64,000 nt of DNA, taken from contig CACRXP010000007.1 of the NCBI GenBank assembly GCA_902702965.1, positions 3,007,908 to 3,071,907 of the forward strand, in the 5' to 3' direction. The DNA comes from Spirometra erinaceieuropaei. Taxonomy: Eukaryota; Platyhelminthes; Cestoda; Diphyllobothriidea; Diphyllobothriidae. The position numbers and the translations under genes were made by a program. The notes under the pieces are model-generated. The model was not told the DNA's origin, ran no database searches, and saw only the letters and a list, made by a program, of their open reading frames with translations. Shown piece after piece: positions 12,121 to 22,599 of the stretch (its first letter is position 1; every line of letters begins with the position of its first letter).

Positions 12121-12822
12121 TGAATGAACTGGCCGAACTACCTGGCCCGGCGTAAGTTCGACCCCCCTTATCCACTTCTGTAGCATCTGTTGTCCCGGAA
12201 AGTTGAAGTTTCGGTTGATGTTCGATGGCGAACGTGAGGATAGAGGATGTCGGGTATGTACTTCCTCATTGGCCGAACACCGCTTTTTTTCTCAGGTCTT
12301 CGAGATGGGTGAAGTCCGGCGGCTCTTTGTCAACCTTAACAAGCCGTTCATCCTTGATGTCACCTTCTGTATCCCGTTTACTCCGATGAACCTGGCCATC
12401 CGGCTTATCCCACAGTTTGTGTCACCCCAACGATGGTGTGATCCTGTTTTGCGGTAGGCTCGGCGTCATCTCTCTTACATGATCCCCCTTACTTTTAGGT
12501 GTGCTAACCACACCGAGGCCAGTGGTCCGGAAGCGGATGTTATTAAGCGCCGCAGCTTCCTCACCGTGTCTTCTCCAGATACGACCTACTCATTCACTGG
12601 TCCGAAGCTGCGGGGTGACCATCTGAACCTCTGCATACCCATAAATAAGCTACGATCTGCCGCTCGTGGAGTCAAGGAGGAGTACGGCGTCTCGAACTCA
12701 CAAGACAACCTTCCCTTGGTGATCGAGAGCATCACCTGTCGGCTCCACTGCTTCAGCAGCTGCTTTGGACCGGAGGACAGAGGCCGGATAGAGCTTGTCG
12801 CCAGGCTGGAGGACCTAACGGG
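12121..12822 (+). CDS. p53/p63/p73-family DNA-binding domain, four exons, partial gene
   Basis: Exons 12121-12151, 12184-12253, 12296-12453 and 12499-12822 are separated by introns of 32, 42 and 45 bp, all GT..AG, and join in one frame (193 codons). The product is a nuclear transcription factor DNA-binding domain. Seen: PGKLKFRLMF (compare human FRLGF), RRLFVNLNKPFILDVTF, RCANH, CFSSC, and VARLEDLTG before a GTAAGT donor. CANH supplies zinc ligands equivalent to human C176 and H179; CFSSC supplies C238 and C242. An Arg six residues after the last Cys matches R248; R249 and P250 are not conserved. About 21 extra residues lie between the two zinc pairs. The intron before VFEMGEV is phase 0, like human intron 4; the final donor is phase 2, one codon from human intron 7. 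Activation, C-terminal strand/helix and tetramer exons are not found. Family assignment is strong; the exact paralogue is unknown. Confidence 0.85.
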
Positions 12823-13459
12823 GTAAGTGGTAAATTCTCAGCAAATTGAGTGTCTATCACGTCCTATGGAACAGGTGCAGTCTGCATTCGAGCAGTCTGA
12901 AAGTAGGAATAATGACGGGCACGATGCGCCTAAATTCCTCTTTAGAGGCGTAATCGACGGGGTTAGGTCCTGCAGCCCCACTTGTTGGATGCCATGTACT
13001 CAGCCTACTAAGGCATTTTGAGTAAGTGTGATTGCGTTGACTTCACATACACCACGTCACGGCCGTTTGTTCATCTTGACCAAACACTCCAGTTATGATT
13101 ACGCCCCCCCCTCCCTCGTCCTTTTAATTCAACGGTAGGCTGTGTCGCGGGGGCGTGCGTATAATCCACCCTCAGTTAAATCAAACATTGCCTCACACAC
13201 GCATTCTGGTTGGTCCTGATAACGACAACACTTTTTCCCTCAAACGTTATAGACCAACGGAGCTGTGGTGACATTTGAATGTGTGCGACGAAGTCCACAC
13301 TAACTGCTTTGCAACACCGGTCACATCAAAGCCTGTCTGTCCTAAGTGTTCGTGGAAAATAAATTATACGCCTTCGTAGGGGTTGCCGCCGCTCTTCCCA
13401 CTGTCCACTGCCGTATCGTATGACCTAGTGACGAAGGTGATGCATTATACTTGTACTTG
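12823..13459 (+). other. Probable intron downstream of the p53-like exons
   Basis: Begins with the donor GTAAGTGG. No convincing exon encoding the expected CxCPGR-type segment of the DNA-binding domain was found. Contains a run of C at about 13106. Confidence 0.4.
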
Positions 13460-14700
13460 GTACGACTGCGATCATGCATGATTTAGCCGGCCTTCATGAT
13501 GTCCCGAAGTGTACTCCTCCACGCCTGACGATCCGCGGCGGCAGATCTGGACAGTTCAACCCATTCTCTTCGCCAACGACGAAGACCGAATACCGAAGGT
13601 CCAAGAACCACCTCCATGTCTTGACGATTTGTGTCAAGCCAGGTTTTGAGTTGATCCCCTCTTCGACGCCTTCAATGGTGTCGGATCGAGGGCAATAACA
13701 CTGAGCTCGCGAGTGGACGACGAAGAATATGCCCGAACAACCTCAGTCGTCTTTCTCGGATGGCCTGATTTATCCTTGCGATGTTGTCGCAGGGAGCGCG
13801 GACTGTCATTTGAGACGAAGTCGGTGTACTTCGCTCGAAGGATGGTCCTCAAGCAGTGGTGGTCAAATACCTCCAGTTGTCGTTCGTCCTCCACGCTCAC
13901 AGCCCAGCATTTACAACCACAAAGAGGGACAAATTGAACAGACGCACGATACAAGCGAATCTTAGTGGTGACAGAGAGGTCTCGTCGGATCTATAGGGCA
14001 TTTTCTAAGGCTTGAGACCAATTCGGGATACAATTTCATCCTCACTCTGACCATTCGGCCACGGCCTCGTCCCGAGGTATTTAAAACTATCTACTTCTCC
14101 AAGTTAATAGCCATCAAACCCGAGAGGCGCCTTCTCCTGATCAGGGATGCAGCTTGAAAACACTTTAGCTTTCTCAGCATTTATGGATAACCCGACCGAT
14201 TTAACGACCTCGTTCGCCAGTGACACCATAGACTGCAGATCACCAAAACTTGAAGCAAGTAAGGCAATGTCATCGGCATAGTCGAGATCAGTCAGTTGAT
14301 GCCCGGGTGCAAATTCAACACCGTCACCTTCGTGTAGGGCCCTCTTGAAAATTCAGTCAATAGCGTAGTTGAACAGAATGGACGACCGGATACAACCCTG
14401 TCGAACGCCAGACCGAGTACCAAACGGTTGGGGAAGATTGTTGTGGACCAGGACTCGCGCGGTGGTGGAACGATAATAGACCTTGATAATGGCGATGATT
14501 TTTGACGGTACACCTAGCTAAATTATCCGCCATGATAGAGGGAGCAGTTTACGAAACCGCTCTTTGAATTGTATGCAATTTACTACCTGGCGGGGGCTGT
14601 TTCTGTGGCAAACTCTGGTGTCCGCTGCAGCTTGCGAAAATTCTGCATATCTTGATAAAGCATGTTGTCCATGACTTGACTGGCGAAGTCGCCAACAACA
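13460..14700 (-). pseudogene. RTE-like LINE reverse transcriptase to 3' end
   Basis: On the minus strand the order is: YYRSTTARVLVHNNLPQPFG, RSGVRQGCI, then DLDYADDIALLASSFGDLQ (catalytic motif C with YADD intact at about 14270), NEVVKSVGLSINAEK, KYLGTRPWPNGQSEDEIVSR, then, after frame changes, LYGCECWAV-like text (CGCKCWAVSVEDERQLEVFD) and a tail matching other copies here. At least two in-frame stops lie between motif B and the tail. The enzyme would prime reverse transcription at the insertion site, but this copy is broken. Related tails occur at 46985, 48838 and 57000. Confidence 0.8.
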
Positions 14701-15099
14701 GTAAAAATACTGCTTTCTCGGCAACCCAGACCCGGATTCTACCCTATATCCTCTTGTCTAGGCCTGAACCGAATGTCCTCGGGATGGATCGTATAGAGGT
14801 GCGCTGCTCTGCGACGCCTTCAAGGGATATTAATCGTCTACGCAACCGCTTGCTATCCAAAAACAGCGGTTTCCCCGGCAGTGCGAAAGGTCCTTCAACG
14901 AGGGCGGTGGTGGCGTCTTCGATATCCGGCCCCATGAAGAGAAGCCTCGCACTCACGTCCACCGATTCATCTGTCAACTCCCAGGTAGTGTTTCACGTAT
15001 ATTGCCTGGAACATGCAAATAACTGCACCAGGCTTCTAGGGCGATACTCTCACATCCCACTATTCATTTCGTTCGATGACCAGCGCAAAAATTCACTGG
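14701..15099. other. Unassigned, possible LINE 5' remainder
   Basis: Open frames on both strands, but no motif can be named. Its position suggests degraded upstream LINE sequence. Confidence 0.3.
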
Positions 15100-15330
15100 G
15101 ATGGCCACTTCTGACTTGTTAACCGTCATCGGCCAGCCGTATGCAACCCCAGAGTTTGTAATCCCTGAGGCTCGAGCCCGCGTTCTGTTGGTTAGAAACC
15201 CAACACTAAGTATTAGGCCACGGGCTCGTCCTGTCGGTTGCGATCGAACAATTAACTATGCTAGAGAGGCGCTCACCAATAGCGTTAGGAGACATACTCG
15301 CCCCGTAGTGTCTTGGCTCGATCTGGAGTC
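15100..15330 (-). repeat. tRNA-derived SINE-like repeat
   Basis: On the minus strand there is a tRNA-like head, with GGGCTCGTGGCTTAG-type A-box text and GCGGGCTCGAGCC-type B-box text flanking an anticodon-arm-like GTTGGGTTTCTAACC. A shared body and a conserved block ending near ACTCGCCCCG follow in genome order. Related copies lie at 37310-37580, 37590-37800 and 55625-55870. Confidence 0.6.
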
Positions 15331-15339
15331 CCAAAGGCA

Positions 15340-15480
15340 GTCGCAGAACGGTCGTCGTTGCCAACAATGGCCACCGTGTGCCCCCAGGGCAGGGCGGCCC
15401 CAGGGACGGGGACCGGTGCGTGAGTTAGTTTATGGTGATAGTATGCTTGCGGAGGCTTTAGACTGAGCTGTAGTATTCTT
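15340..15480 (+). repeat. Dispersed repeat R2, partial copy
   Basis: Contains CGGTCGTCGTTGCCAACAAT, GGCCACCGTGTG and GAGTTAGTTTATGGTGATAG, shared with copies at 23640, 28040, 42340 and 47215. Its class is unknown. Confidence 0.45.
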
Positions 15481-16059
15481 TATTGCATTGGCTCTGAAGA
15501 TGTCTGCTCAGCGCGGAATGTCCGTCGACAACGGGGACGCGATGGGAGGAGTTGGGTGGCGATGTTGTTGGTCGGAGGCACTTGCGACTTGCGAGTCGCT
15601 CTCATAGCTCTAACAACGGCGACTTGGCTGGCTTCGTAGATTGCTACTTCAGTCTTCACTGTCTTCCTCCAAGCTGGTCTCATCGCAGGTGTCCAGATTG
15701 GTTTGATTTGAAAATCCTTGAGGGAGGGCGTAGACAGTCCTTGTAGCCTCGTTTTTGTCCTTGTTGGCAAGCACCCACTGCGACTTCGCCCCCAGAAGAG
15801 TCGTTTGGGTTGGCGCTCATCCATCCTCGTGAGGTGGTCGCTCCATCGCAGTCACAGTTATCTCTGCAGGACGTGGATACTCAGGATTCCGATTCCTTCC
15901 GAAACATTCGTGTCCAGAGTGACAGGGAATATGAACTAAAGGAAATTGCCAATTAAGACAAGAGACACTGAGATGCCCATTTCCGGCTTTCTAGCCGTCA
16001 GGTCTAGACAACTCGGGATTCGAGGCGGGATCTTTGATCATTGGTGGCCGAAAATGAAA

Positions 16060-16510
16060 ATAATTATCGAATTTTCCTTTCGATTTGACTCGGCGAGTAA
16101 ACTTCTAACGAGACGCTTTGATCACATTGCAACAAAGGTTCACACATTATTCCCGACTGACCCCATTCTAACCAGGAAAGGTAGGAGTGGGATGCCGGCT
16201 CGGATCACTTCTGTGTTCATTTTCTCCTGTAGAGCACAAGTCGGCGCCTGTTCAAAAGGACACATTAACACGATTGAGAAAAAAAGGGGAAATTAGGAGC
16301 GTAAGCAGCACAATTCTCACACATATTATGGATTCCAGGCGTCGTATAGACCCTAACGAGGCCTTTCGAATGATTTACAAAGTACCACCGAACTACTCAA
16401 AGTCAATGGGACGGCGTCTACCAGCAGCGACAAAGGCGGTCAAAATCAAGTTCCGCAAGCCAGTCTTGTACACCCAGAAAGACCTTGTTGAGGTCCAACA
16501 TTTATCACAG
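16060..16510 (+). pseudogene. Penelope-like element, linker and GIY-YIG domain fragment
   Basis: The first frame gives FRFDSASKLLTRRFDHI and MPARITSVFIFSC, matching the linker and first strand of the GIY-YIG endonuclease of the element at 25.1-27.7 kb. Near 16260 the reading shifts to SVSSTILTHIMDSRRRIDPN, AFRMIYKVPPNYSKSMGRRL and KFRKPVLYTQKDL, matching the C-terminal part. The central YIG segment is lost at the shift, so the nuclease would be inactive. It is a 5'-truncated copy of a family related to, but divergent from, that element. Confidence 0.7.
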
Positions 16511-17121
16511 TTAACTTGTTAACCACATACGACTTTCCGCGCCTTCCAACTCACTCCCCAGGCACGACCCTCTCACTCATCCACATTAACCATAATTACC
16601 TGACCAGATTGATACTGACTGTCTCTGATTACGCTGCCACTTTATCCACCTCTCACTTGTGTGAGAACATTAACATTTCTGAATTTCACTTATTACCCAC
16701 GTTTCCTTTTAATTGACGACGATGCGAGTCTTATCCTATGCAAAAGCATGCCTGGTACCTAATGTGTGCATGACCACTTAAGCTAGGTGGTCTCGCCTCT
16801 TGACAGCTAACTGATTTTCGTAGATGCATTTGGAGGCGGACTTTCCAGTCTGGCCACGATCTACGAAATCGCACAATTAACATGGGATCTTGCAGACGGC
16901 TTCCTTCCTCTGCAGATAGTCAACCCCATCCTTTGGGTGTACAAGCTGACCGCGTAAGGCAGTGGCCGGTCTGTGCGCCACTTGTATTTGGTGTTTTCTC
17001 AGGTGTCTTTCAACGGGTTCAGACACTTTTTTGATGTGAGGGGGGGGGGGGGTTCGCCAAGTATTTGCTTTGGGTGCCTGCTCGGAACAATCCAGTTCCT
17101 TCTCTTTTGACTCTCGTGTTT

Positions 17122-17594
17122 TCATGCACCGACATACGAAATCTCTAGGGTAGGTATCCCGGGAAAATAATTCAAACATAATTCAGTTCTATTCTGTAGC
17201 TTCCCTTGTCGGAACAGTGTTTTTGCTCGACGAAGCAAGCTGTTGGCAGTGCTCCGTTTGTGAGAGATTGGATTGTTACTCTGGTAGCGTAAAAGGACTT
17301 CCCCATAAGTCTCTTTGTAGTAAACAGATGTGTGTGATGTTGCGTCCATCTTTCGCTGTATGAAAACATCCAAGAATGGGAGTTTACTGTAAACTTTATT
17401 TTCCTATGTGAACTTAATTCCGAAATTGTTGAATTGATGGTGTTGTGGAGGGCTTGTAGTTGGCCTCTTTTAAAGACAACAAACTTGTCATCCACATACC
17501 GCAGCCTCAATTTAGGGTTAACCAGTGGAAGAGCCGTAAATTCTACTTTATACATTGTTACTTCTGCAAGAAAGCCGGATATAGGTGACTGCAT
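17122..17594 (-). pseudogene. PLE-B reverse transcriptase palm and thumb
   Basis: The best kept part of PLE-B. The frame at 17172-17594 has SPISGFLAEVTMYKVEF, RYVDDKFVVFKRGQL and ALHNTINSTISEL, then slips; the frame at 17122-17373 continues with DVFIQRKMDATSHTSVYYKE, LLRYQSNNPISHKRSTANSL and RRAKTLFRQGK. These are the catalytic YVDD motif and the FLDV/SNHP thumb signatures of Penelope-like reverse transcriptases. The glycine of MGSP is lost (QSPI). Confidence 0.75.
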
Positions 17595-18299
17595 TTGGGA
17601 TCCCTTTGGCTGTTTGTGTTATTACATGTTGAGCGAAAAATTAGTTTTTAAACCAAGGTCTAACAGTTCAAGTAAAGCAATTGCGGGAACATCCGTTTTA
17701 TAGGACTGCAGGAGTTCGGTTGGGCATTCCTTTGCTACGTCTAGTGGAATGGATGTAAACAACGAAACAACATCAAAGGGAACCATTATTTCATCAGCGG
17801 AAATTGTAGTGCCTCTTAATTTCTTTAGTTCTGAGTGGACGTTTCACATTCTTTTGTGTCTGAAGCTGATGGGACAGCCAATTGGAATTTTTTGTAGTTG
17901 GGTGCACCGATTAAAGATACTATCGGTCGCGGTGGAACTTCAGGCTGAAGCGACGTTCGAAGTCTATTCTAATGACGGAATGGACGGTGACTTCGTTTTG
18001 CTTCACAGCTGCATTACAAGAGGAACAGTAATGGGAAATCTAGAAATGTTTCTTGCCAACGATGAAGCCAACCAAAACAGCCGTTCCTGATTTGACCCAA
18101 TTGCTGAATGACCGCGGAGTTCGCCTGTTCTTGACTTCTTGGTTTCGGAAAAGTTGATTGCCGTTCCGATCTTCGTCTCTGTCAATAGCACTCTTTAAAT
18201 ATAAACCCCTTCGGCAAATGGTAACCGAATAGCTAATGCTTCATCTTCCATCTGTTCGGACAGGTAACGCAGCCATTTCATAGTCTGAGTAAGGCAAAA

Positions 18300-18800
18300 G
18301 GCTGGTCGGACGCTATAACCACTTGTTTATTCGGTCGGATCTTATTTCGTAGCCGTACCTCCAGTTGACAAGCCCAGCCTCAACCCCTGACCCCTAATCC
18401 TTACCTCCAACTCCTCACCCTAACGCCTAAAAGCTACGACCACGAAGTAAGATCTCGCCGTTTATCCTTCTGAGTATTCGAACTCGCGCAGGAGTCCATT
18501 GCCAGAGGGAAAAGCAACAACAAGACTAACGACGCTTATAGGGTGGGGAGGCCATTAACCAATCAGCCACCAGTAACGCAGGCCTGAAGGTGACCGCGCA
18601 GAGCTCTGTATGTCGGCGCCAGATCGATACATTGATTGACTGAGTTCCCATCTGAGGCCCAGGCTCCACTTGTCTTGTTTCCGGTGTGGACCACTTTTTC
18701 GGTGGCTGCGAAGCCGTGTGATAATTCATCATCCACGGGCACTGCCAGCTTATGTTCGCGCATTCACGATCCGAGCATGCATTTGGGCTAACTCGCGGAA
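18300..18800 (-). repeat. Inverted-repeat element R3, copy inside PLE-B
   Basis: Matches the element at 63500-63960 in the opposite orientation: shared CAGGAGTCCAT, CGATCTGG(C/T)GCCG, ACAGAGC(T/C)CTGCG and GAAAACAA-type text occur in the same order. It is itself interrupted by the telomere-like element at 18331-18459. It separates the fingers from the palm of PLE-B. The outer ends are not precisely resolved. Confidence 0.6.
18331..18459 (+). mobile_element. Telomere-like element, short copy (129 bp)
   Basis: The ends are inverted repeats: GGATCTTATTTCGTAG on the left; CTACGACCACGAAGTAAGAT on the right. The interior is degenerate CCCTAA-type text (CCCCTGACCCCTAATCC, CACCCTAACGCCTAA). The 6-bp direct repeat GTTTAT flanks it at 18325-18330 and 18460-18465. 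The uninterrupted sequence exists in the related R3 copy near 63531-63550. No protein is encoded, so any transposase would be supplied elsewhere. Confidence 0.75.
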
Positions 18801-19986
18801 TTGTAAGCACAGTTTAGGCACAGGATACGATGTATTACATCCGATTACCCCTGGGAGTTAAAAGGTCCTCGGTATTCACCATCCCACCACGCATGGTAGC
18901 TTTAGGCCAGTGTGCAATTCCTGCGCCTAGTGGAACTTCAACTCTGTTGATTTTAGGCAATCCGTGGATTTTGGCTGGTTCAGTTTGTGTCAGTGATTTG
19001 ATGATATCTTTTGGTAGCTGCATCCTCCCTGTCTGACGCTTTTAAACTTCGTCGATAGACGGGATTTGGGTTTTGGTGAGGTTTGTTGAGAGGGGTTAGT
19101 ATGTTGAGTTATCTATAAATAATGACAGCATCTTTTCATTGTAATCCGTTTTGTTCATGATTGTTGTTATTTCTCCTATGTCTGCTGGAAGAATTATGAT
19201 GTTCATGTTCGCATTCAGACTTTATAATGGCTTGCGTTTTTCAGATGATAGTATTCAATCGTGATTACGGTCTTTTGAGACCTTACAGTTCTACTTCGGA
19301 TTGCAAACCCCACGTCTTCTGCAAGCATTGCTGTTGATACAATGGACTCTAAGTTGGCTAGGAAGTCAGGGTAATCTGAATCGGAGGGGTTGTATTTCAT
19401 TCCTTTGGAAAGTACTGTATCCTCTGTCGCCGTAAGGACGCTCGATGGGAGATTTACGATTTTATTTAAACACTTTGAGTTTGCACACGTTTGCAGTTTG
19501 TCATTCTAGTCTAAGTAATCGTTTCGTTGAACGACTCAAATAATTGCAAGGAAAGATTGTGGCGGTAAAATTGCATGAATTATGGCTTCGAAAGTTGGAA
19601 TTTTCGAAGTCGATAGTGGGCATCTGTTATGAAAGCATCGAGCATGCTTTGGTGGCAACGAGATGCAATTCGATATCCAAGGACAGATCTTACGACAGGA
19701 TTTGTACGCAGAGATTTTGGTAAGATTTTCTTGTCTCGGCAGTTGAAGAGAAATGATTACTGTTCTCGCGTCAAACTTTCGCGATCCTTCGTCGTTCGGC
19801 TACCCTCGCCGCTCTGGACTCGCCCGTGTTTGAATCATTTTTAGGCTTAGATTCGCATCCGCCAATTCCTTCAGTGTGTTGCCCCCCGGGGGTTTAGTAG
19901 GCTGCGGGAAGGGTCATACGACCATTTAATGTAGGTTTTGTAACTTATTAGATCTATATCGTTCCCCTGGGTACGCAGTTACTTGC

Positions 19987-20184
19987 TCAAATTGGAATTC
20001 TGGAATTATAGATAGGAAACATTTGCCCACAATCTGCGAAGTGTTCCGCCATTAGAGATAATGAACGCATCTTCTTTTCTGCCCTCATAAGTTCGCCAAA
20101 ACACGTCTGTAGTCGTTTGCCGGTCTCTCCAGTACAGTTAACCTCGCAGTAGTTGCATTGGACCCGATAGATGGCCTTTGTCAT
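19987..20184 (-). pseudogene. PLE-A GIY-YIG endonuclease domain
   Basis: The reading AIYRVQCNYCEVNCTGETGK is the GIY..YIG segment with C..C residues between the strands; YIG has become CTG, but the following GETGKRLQT is kept. FGELMRAEKKMRSLSLMAEH follows, where an EH pair is usual and GE(L) is seen. In the intact element this domain nicks target DNA. Loss of the YIG tyrosine suggests inactivity. Confidence 0.65.
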
Positions 20185-20422
20185 TTCACCTCAGAGAGAA
20201 CGTTATAGGTTTCATGATAAGATGTTGGATTTTCGACTCCAATTGGTGGGCGATGCTGATCCCCAACGGTCTTAAGGGATGGGAGACCACCCCAGAAAAG
20301 CCGTCATTGTATAAAAGCGCTCGCTAGACTTTTTGTCGTTCTGTCACCGAACTTCGGCACTCATTGAATTTCAACGTTACCCGCTGGTCATAAAGAAACA
20401 TTGGAGGTAGCGTAGTTCTGAC

Positions 20423-20640
20423 CTATTTTCGTCCGGTTCGCTGCAATGTGTTCCTGTCTTTCTGCGGAGTGTTCACACAAAACCGTCTACTGTGGTAGCT
20501 TAAGACTTGGATCGTGTTGGTGATCCCATTATACGCACTTGTTTCTAGGAGCTCGTTTGGTTTTTGATGGATGAGAACCTCCAGGAGCGGCAGTAGTTTA
20601 TTGATTCTCACCTGCGTTGTAAACTACAGTAGGTGGGCTA
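20423..20640 (-). pseudogene. PLE-A thumb segment
   Basis: FTTQVRINKLLPLLEVLIHQ, then KPNELLETSAYNGITNTIQV and LSYHS correspond to the FLDV...SNHP stretch that follows the catalytic YVDD in Penelope-like reverse transcriptases. About 20 residues that should link it to YVDDTFV are missing at the inserted half-MITE. Confidence 0.65.
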
Positions 20641-21087
20641 AATCATGAACTGTCAACCGAAATTCCGAAATGCGTTTTCGTTTCGAAAAGATTAGTTAAG
20701 TAGGGTTGTAAAAGTAATCAGTCTGCAGTATAATTCTATAATAAATTCGTTACCTCAGGATGCCGGCTTTCGAACGAACTTCCTTCCGGCTGCATGCAAA
20801 AACTACACTCTGTAAAAATGACTACTTATGCAGCATGAATTTTTCTCATTGCTTTTCGATGCCCCTAAATGTCCAATTATATTTCATGGCAAACACGCAC
20901 AAAAACATTCATTCTTCCGCTCGTTCGGTAGAAAATTACGTCTTCTTCCAATCTTATACTCGAAGGAGGGACATAATTTGGTTTTAAAAAGTTTCTAGTT
21001 GTAAGACTTTTAAATACCGTGAAATGGCCGTTCGTAAATCGTCATATCTATGCATGTAGCAACGCGGCTTGTAAAGTTAACAATGTG
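20627..21087 (+). mobile_element. MITE-like element, left half only
   Basis: Starts with TA then CAGTAGGTGGGCTAAATCAT and follows the left arm of the 991-bp family through GTTAACAATGTG in the central part, then stops. PLE-A sequence begins immediately afterwards with its YVDD codons. The right arm is absent, which implies a deletion at or after insertion. Confidence 0.65.
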
Positions 21088-21590
21088 ACAAAGGTGTCGT
21101 CGACATATCAAGTCCAAAACGTTGACCTGTAGGTTTTAGGGTCTCTGCTTTTTGGAGTAGTGACTCTGAGATGAGGCTCGAGATCGGCGATCTCATTGGC
21201 GCCCCATTGAATTGCTCATGCATATTCTCTTCTGCAGGGAGAATTTCAGAATTTGGCCGAGATGTCTCCGTCGCATCGTCATGCCCGTCTCCTACTGGCA
21301 CTGGAGCAGTTTGCTAACCGTACCCAATGCCAGACCCTGAGAAATCGAAGTGAAGAGAGGCGACATTGAATGACGTCACCGCCTCGCTTTCAGTGAGTCG
21401 CATCCCTTTGAGCAGTTCCATGAGCCGGGCAGCTGGACAGACCTTCGTGGCCGCCTCCGAGGTGACATATCCCAGATTTCGGAACAGTCATTTAGCCAGG
21501 TTAAATTTTGATACGCCGCGCAACGACCCTATTGGTCGGAGGGAGACACCCACTTGTTCATTTTTGGTAGTTTGTAGAGCCTTGCTGCAT
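21088..21590 (-). pseudogene. PLE-A reverse transcriptase fingers and palm
   Basis: On the minus strand, across three frames: ARLYKLPKMNK (fingers), FNLAK and LFRNLGYVTSEAATKV, MELLKGMRLTESE, TSFNVASLFTSISQGLALGT (motif A, with the catalytic Asp changed to Asn in FNV), NGAPMRSPISSLISESLLQ (motif B, G to R) and, at the very end, YVDDTFV. The motif A change and the frame breaks make it non-functional. Confidence 0.7.
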
Positions 21591-21596
21591 CGCGAA

Positions 21597-22556
21597 CAGG
21601 AGGTGAGCTAACTCATGAAATATCAACCGAAATTCCGAGATAATTTTGCGCCTCGAAAAGGTTGTAAAACTAATCAGCCTTAAGTATAAGTCTATAATAA
21701 TTCAGTTACTTAAAGATGCCGGCTTTAGAAAGAACTGCTTATCGGCTGCCCGAAAAAACTACACTCCGTAAAAAGGGACTACGTAAGTAGCATGCTTTTT
21801 CTCATCGATTTTCGATGCCCCTAAAAGTCCAATTATATTTCATGGAAAACATAAATAAAAATATTCACTCTTTTGCTCATTCGGTAGAAAATTACGTCTT
21901 CTTACAATTTTATACTCGAAGGTGGAACCTGATTCGGTTTTAAAAAAGTTTCTTATTGTGAGACATTTAAATACCGTGAAATGGATGTTCATAAATCGTC
22001 ATGCCTCTGCATTTACCCATGTGGCTCGTAAAGTAAACAATATAGCTTATATCCACTGCCAAATTTTATCAATCTCTTTATGGTCCCCCCCTTATAACCG
22101 TACGCGGAAAATATACGGCTTGTAGTTTGGAAACGTTGGATGCAAGTGTGACAGCAGAACGGGTTCAAAATTATTCGGGAATTACAAAAGTCTTTGAAAA
22201 TCAAATAATACCCTTCATTCGACTATAAAATTGAAAGAAGACGTAATTGTCTACCGAATGAGGGGAAGAATGAATATTTTGCTTCATGTTTTCCATGAAA
22301 CATAATTGGAATTTTAGAGACATCGAAAATCAATGAGAAAAACGCATGCTACTTAAGTAGTAATTTTTTACAGAATATGTTTGTGTATGCAGCCGGGAGG
22401 CAGTTCGTTCAAAAGCCAGCATCCTGAGGTAACTGGATTATTACAGACTTATGCTACAGAATGTTTAGTTTTACAACCATATTTAATTAATCTTTTCGAA
22501 ACGAAAACGCATTTCGGAATTTCGGCAGACATTTCATGAGTTAGCCCACGTACATT
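21597..22556 (+). mobile_element. MITE-like long inverted-repeat element, inside PLE-A
   Basis: The left arm begins CAGGAGGTGAGCTAACTCAT; the right arm ends TTTCATGAGTTAGCCCACG. The arms (about 370 bp) include TCATCGATTTTCGATGCCC and GCATGCAGCCGG-type text, with a central non-repeated part. No open frame suggests a transposase. It separates the N-terminal region of PLE-A from its fingers domain. Confidence 0.75.
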
Positions 22557-22599
22557 ATGTTGGTTTAATGGCCACTTGTAATGAATTGCCTATTGCCTT

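Larger units (their letters stand above)
16735..19400 (-). mobile_element. Penelope-like element B, degenerate, interrupted
   Basis: Reading down the minus strand: an N-terminal region (SDSDYPDFLANLESIVSTA, about 19380-19320), fingers (PAKIHGLPKINRVEVPL, near 18960), RPIVSLIGAPNYK (near 17920), motif A (VPFDVVSLFTSIPLDVAKE), motif B (QSPISGFLAEVT), motif C (LRLRYVDDKFVVF, near 17490), DVFIQRKMD, and a GIY-YIG remnant (GQTGKSAS, near 16820). YVDD is intact, but frames change several times. About 1 kb between the fingers and RPIVSLIGAP is foreign and includes the inverted-repeat element at 18300-18800. A run of 13 G at 17040-17052 interrupts the linker. The intact form would be a reverse transcriptase-endonuclease. 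Confidence 0.75.

Noticed and set aside
12182..12202. CCPG text mistaken for the CACPG motif of p53 proteins
   Set aside because: It lies upstream of the domain core, in the exon that precedes VFEMGEV, and has the wrong spacing and neighbours.
13245..13300. Possible next p53-like exon reading TNGAVVTFECVRRSP after an acceptor-like TTATAG
   Set aside because: It resembles the NG..FEV segment, but the phase does not fit the upstream donor, a stop follows at once, and the required CxCPGR residues are absent.
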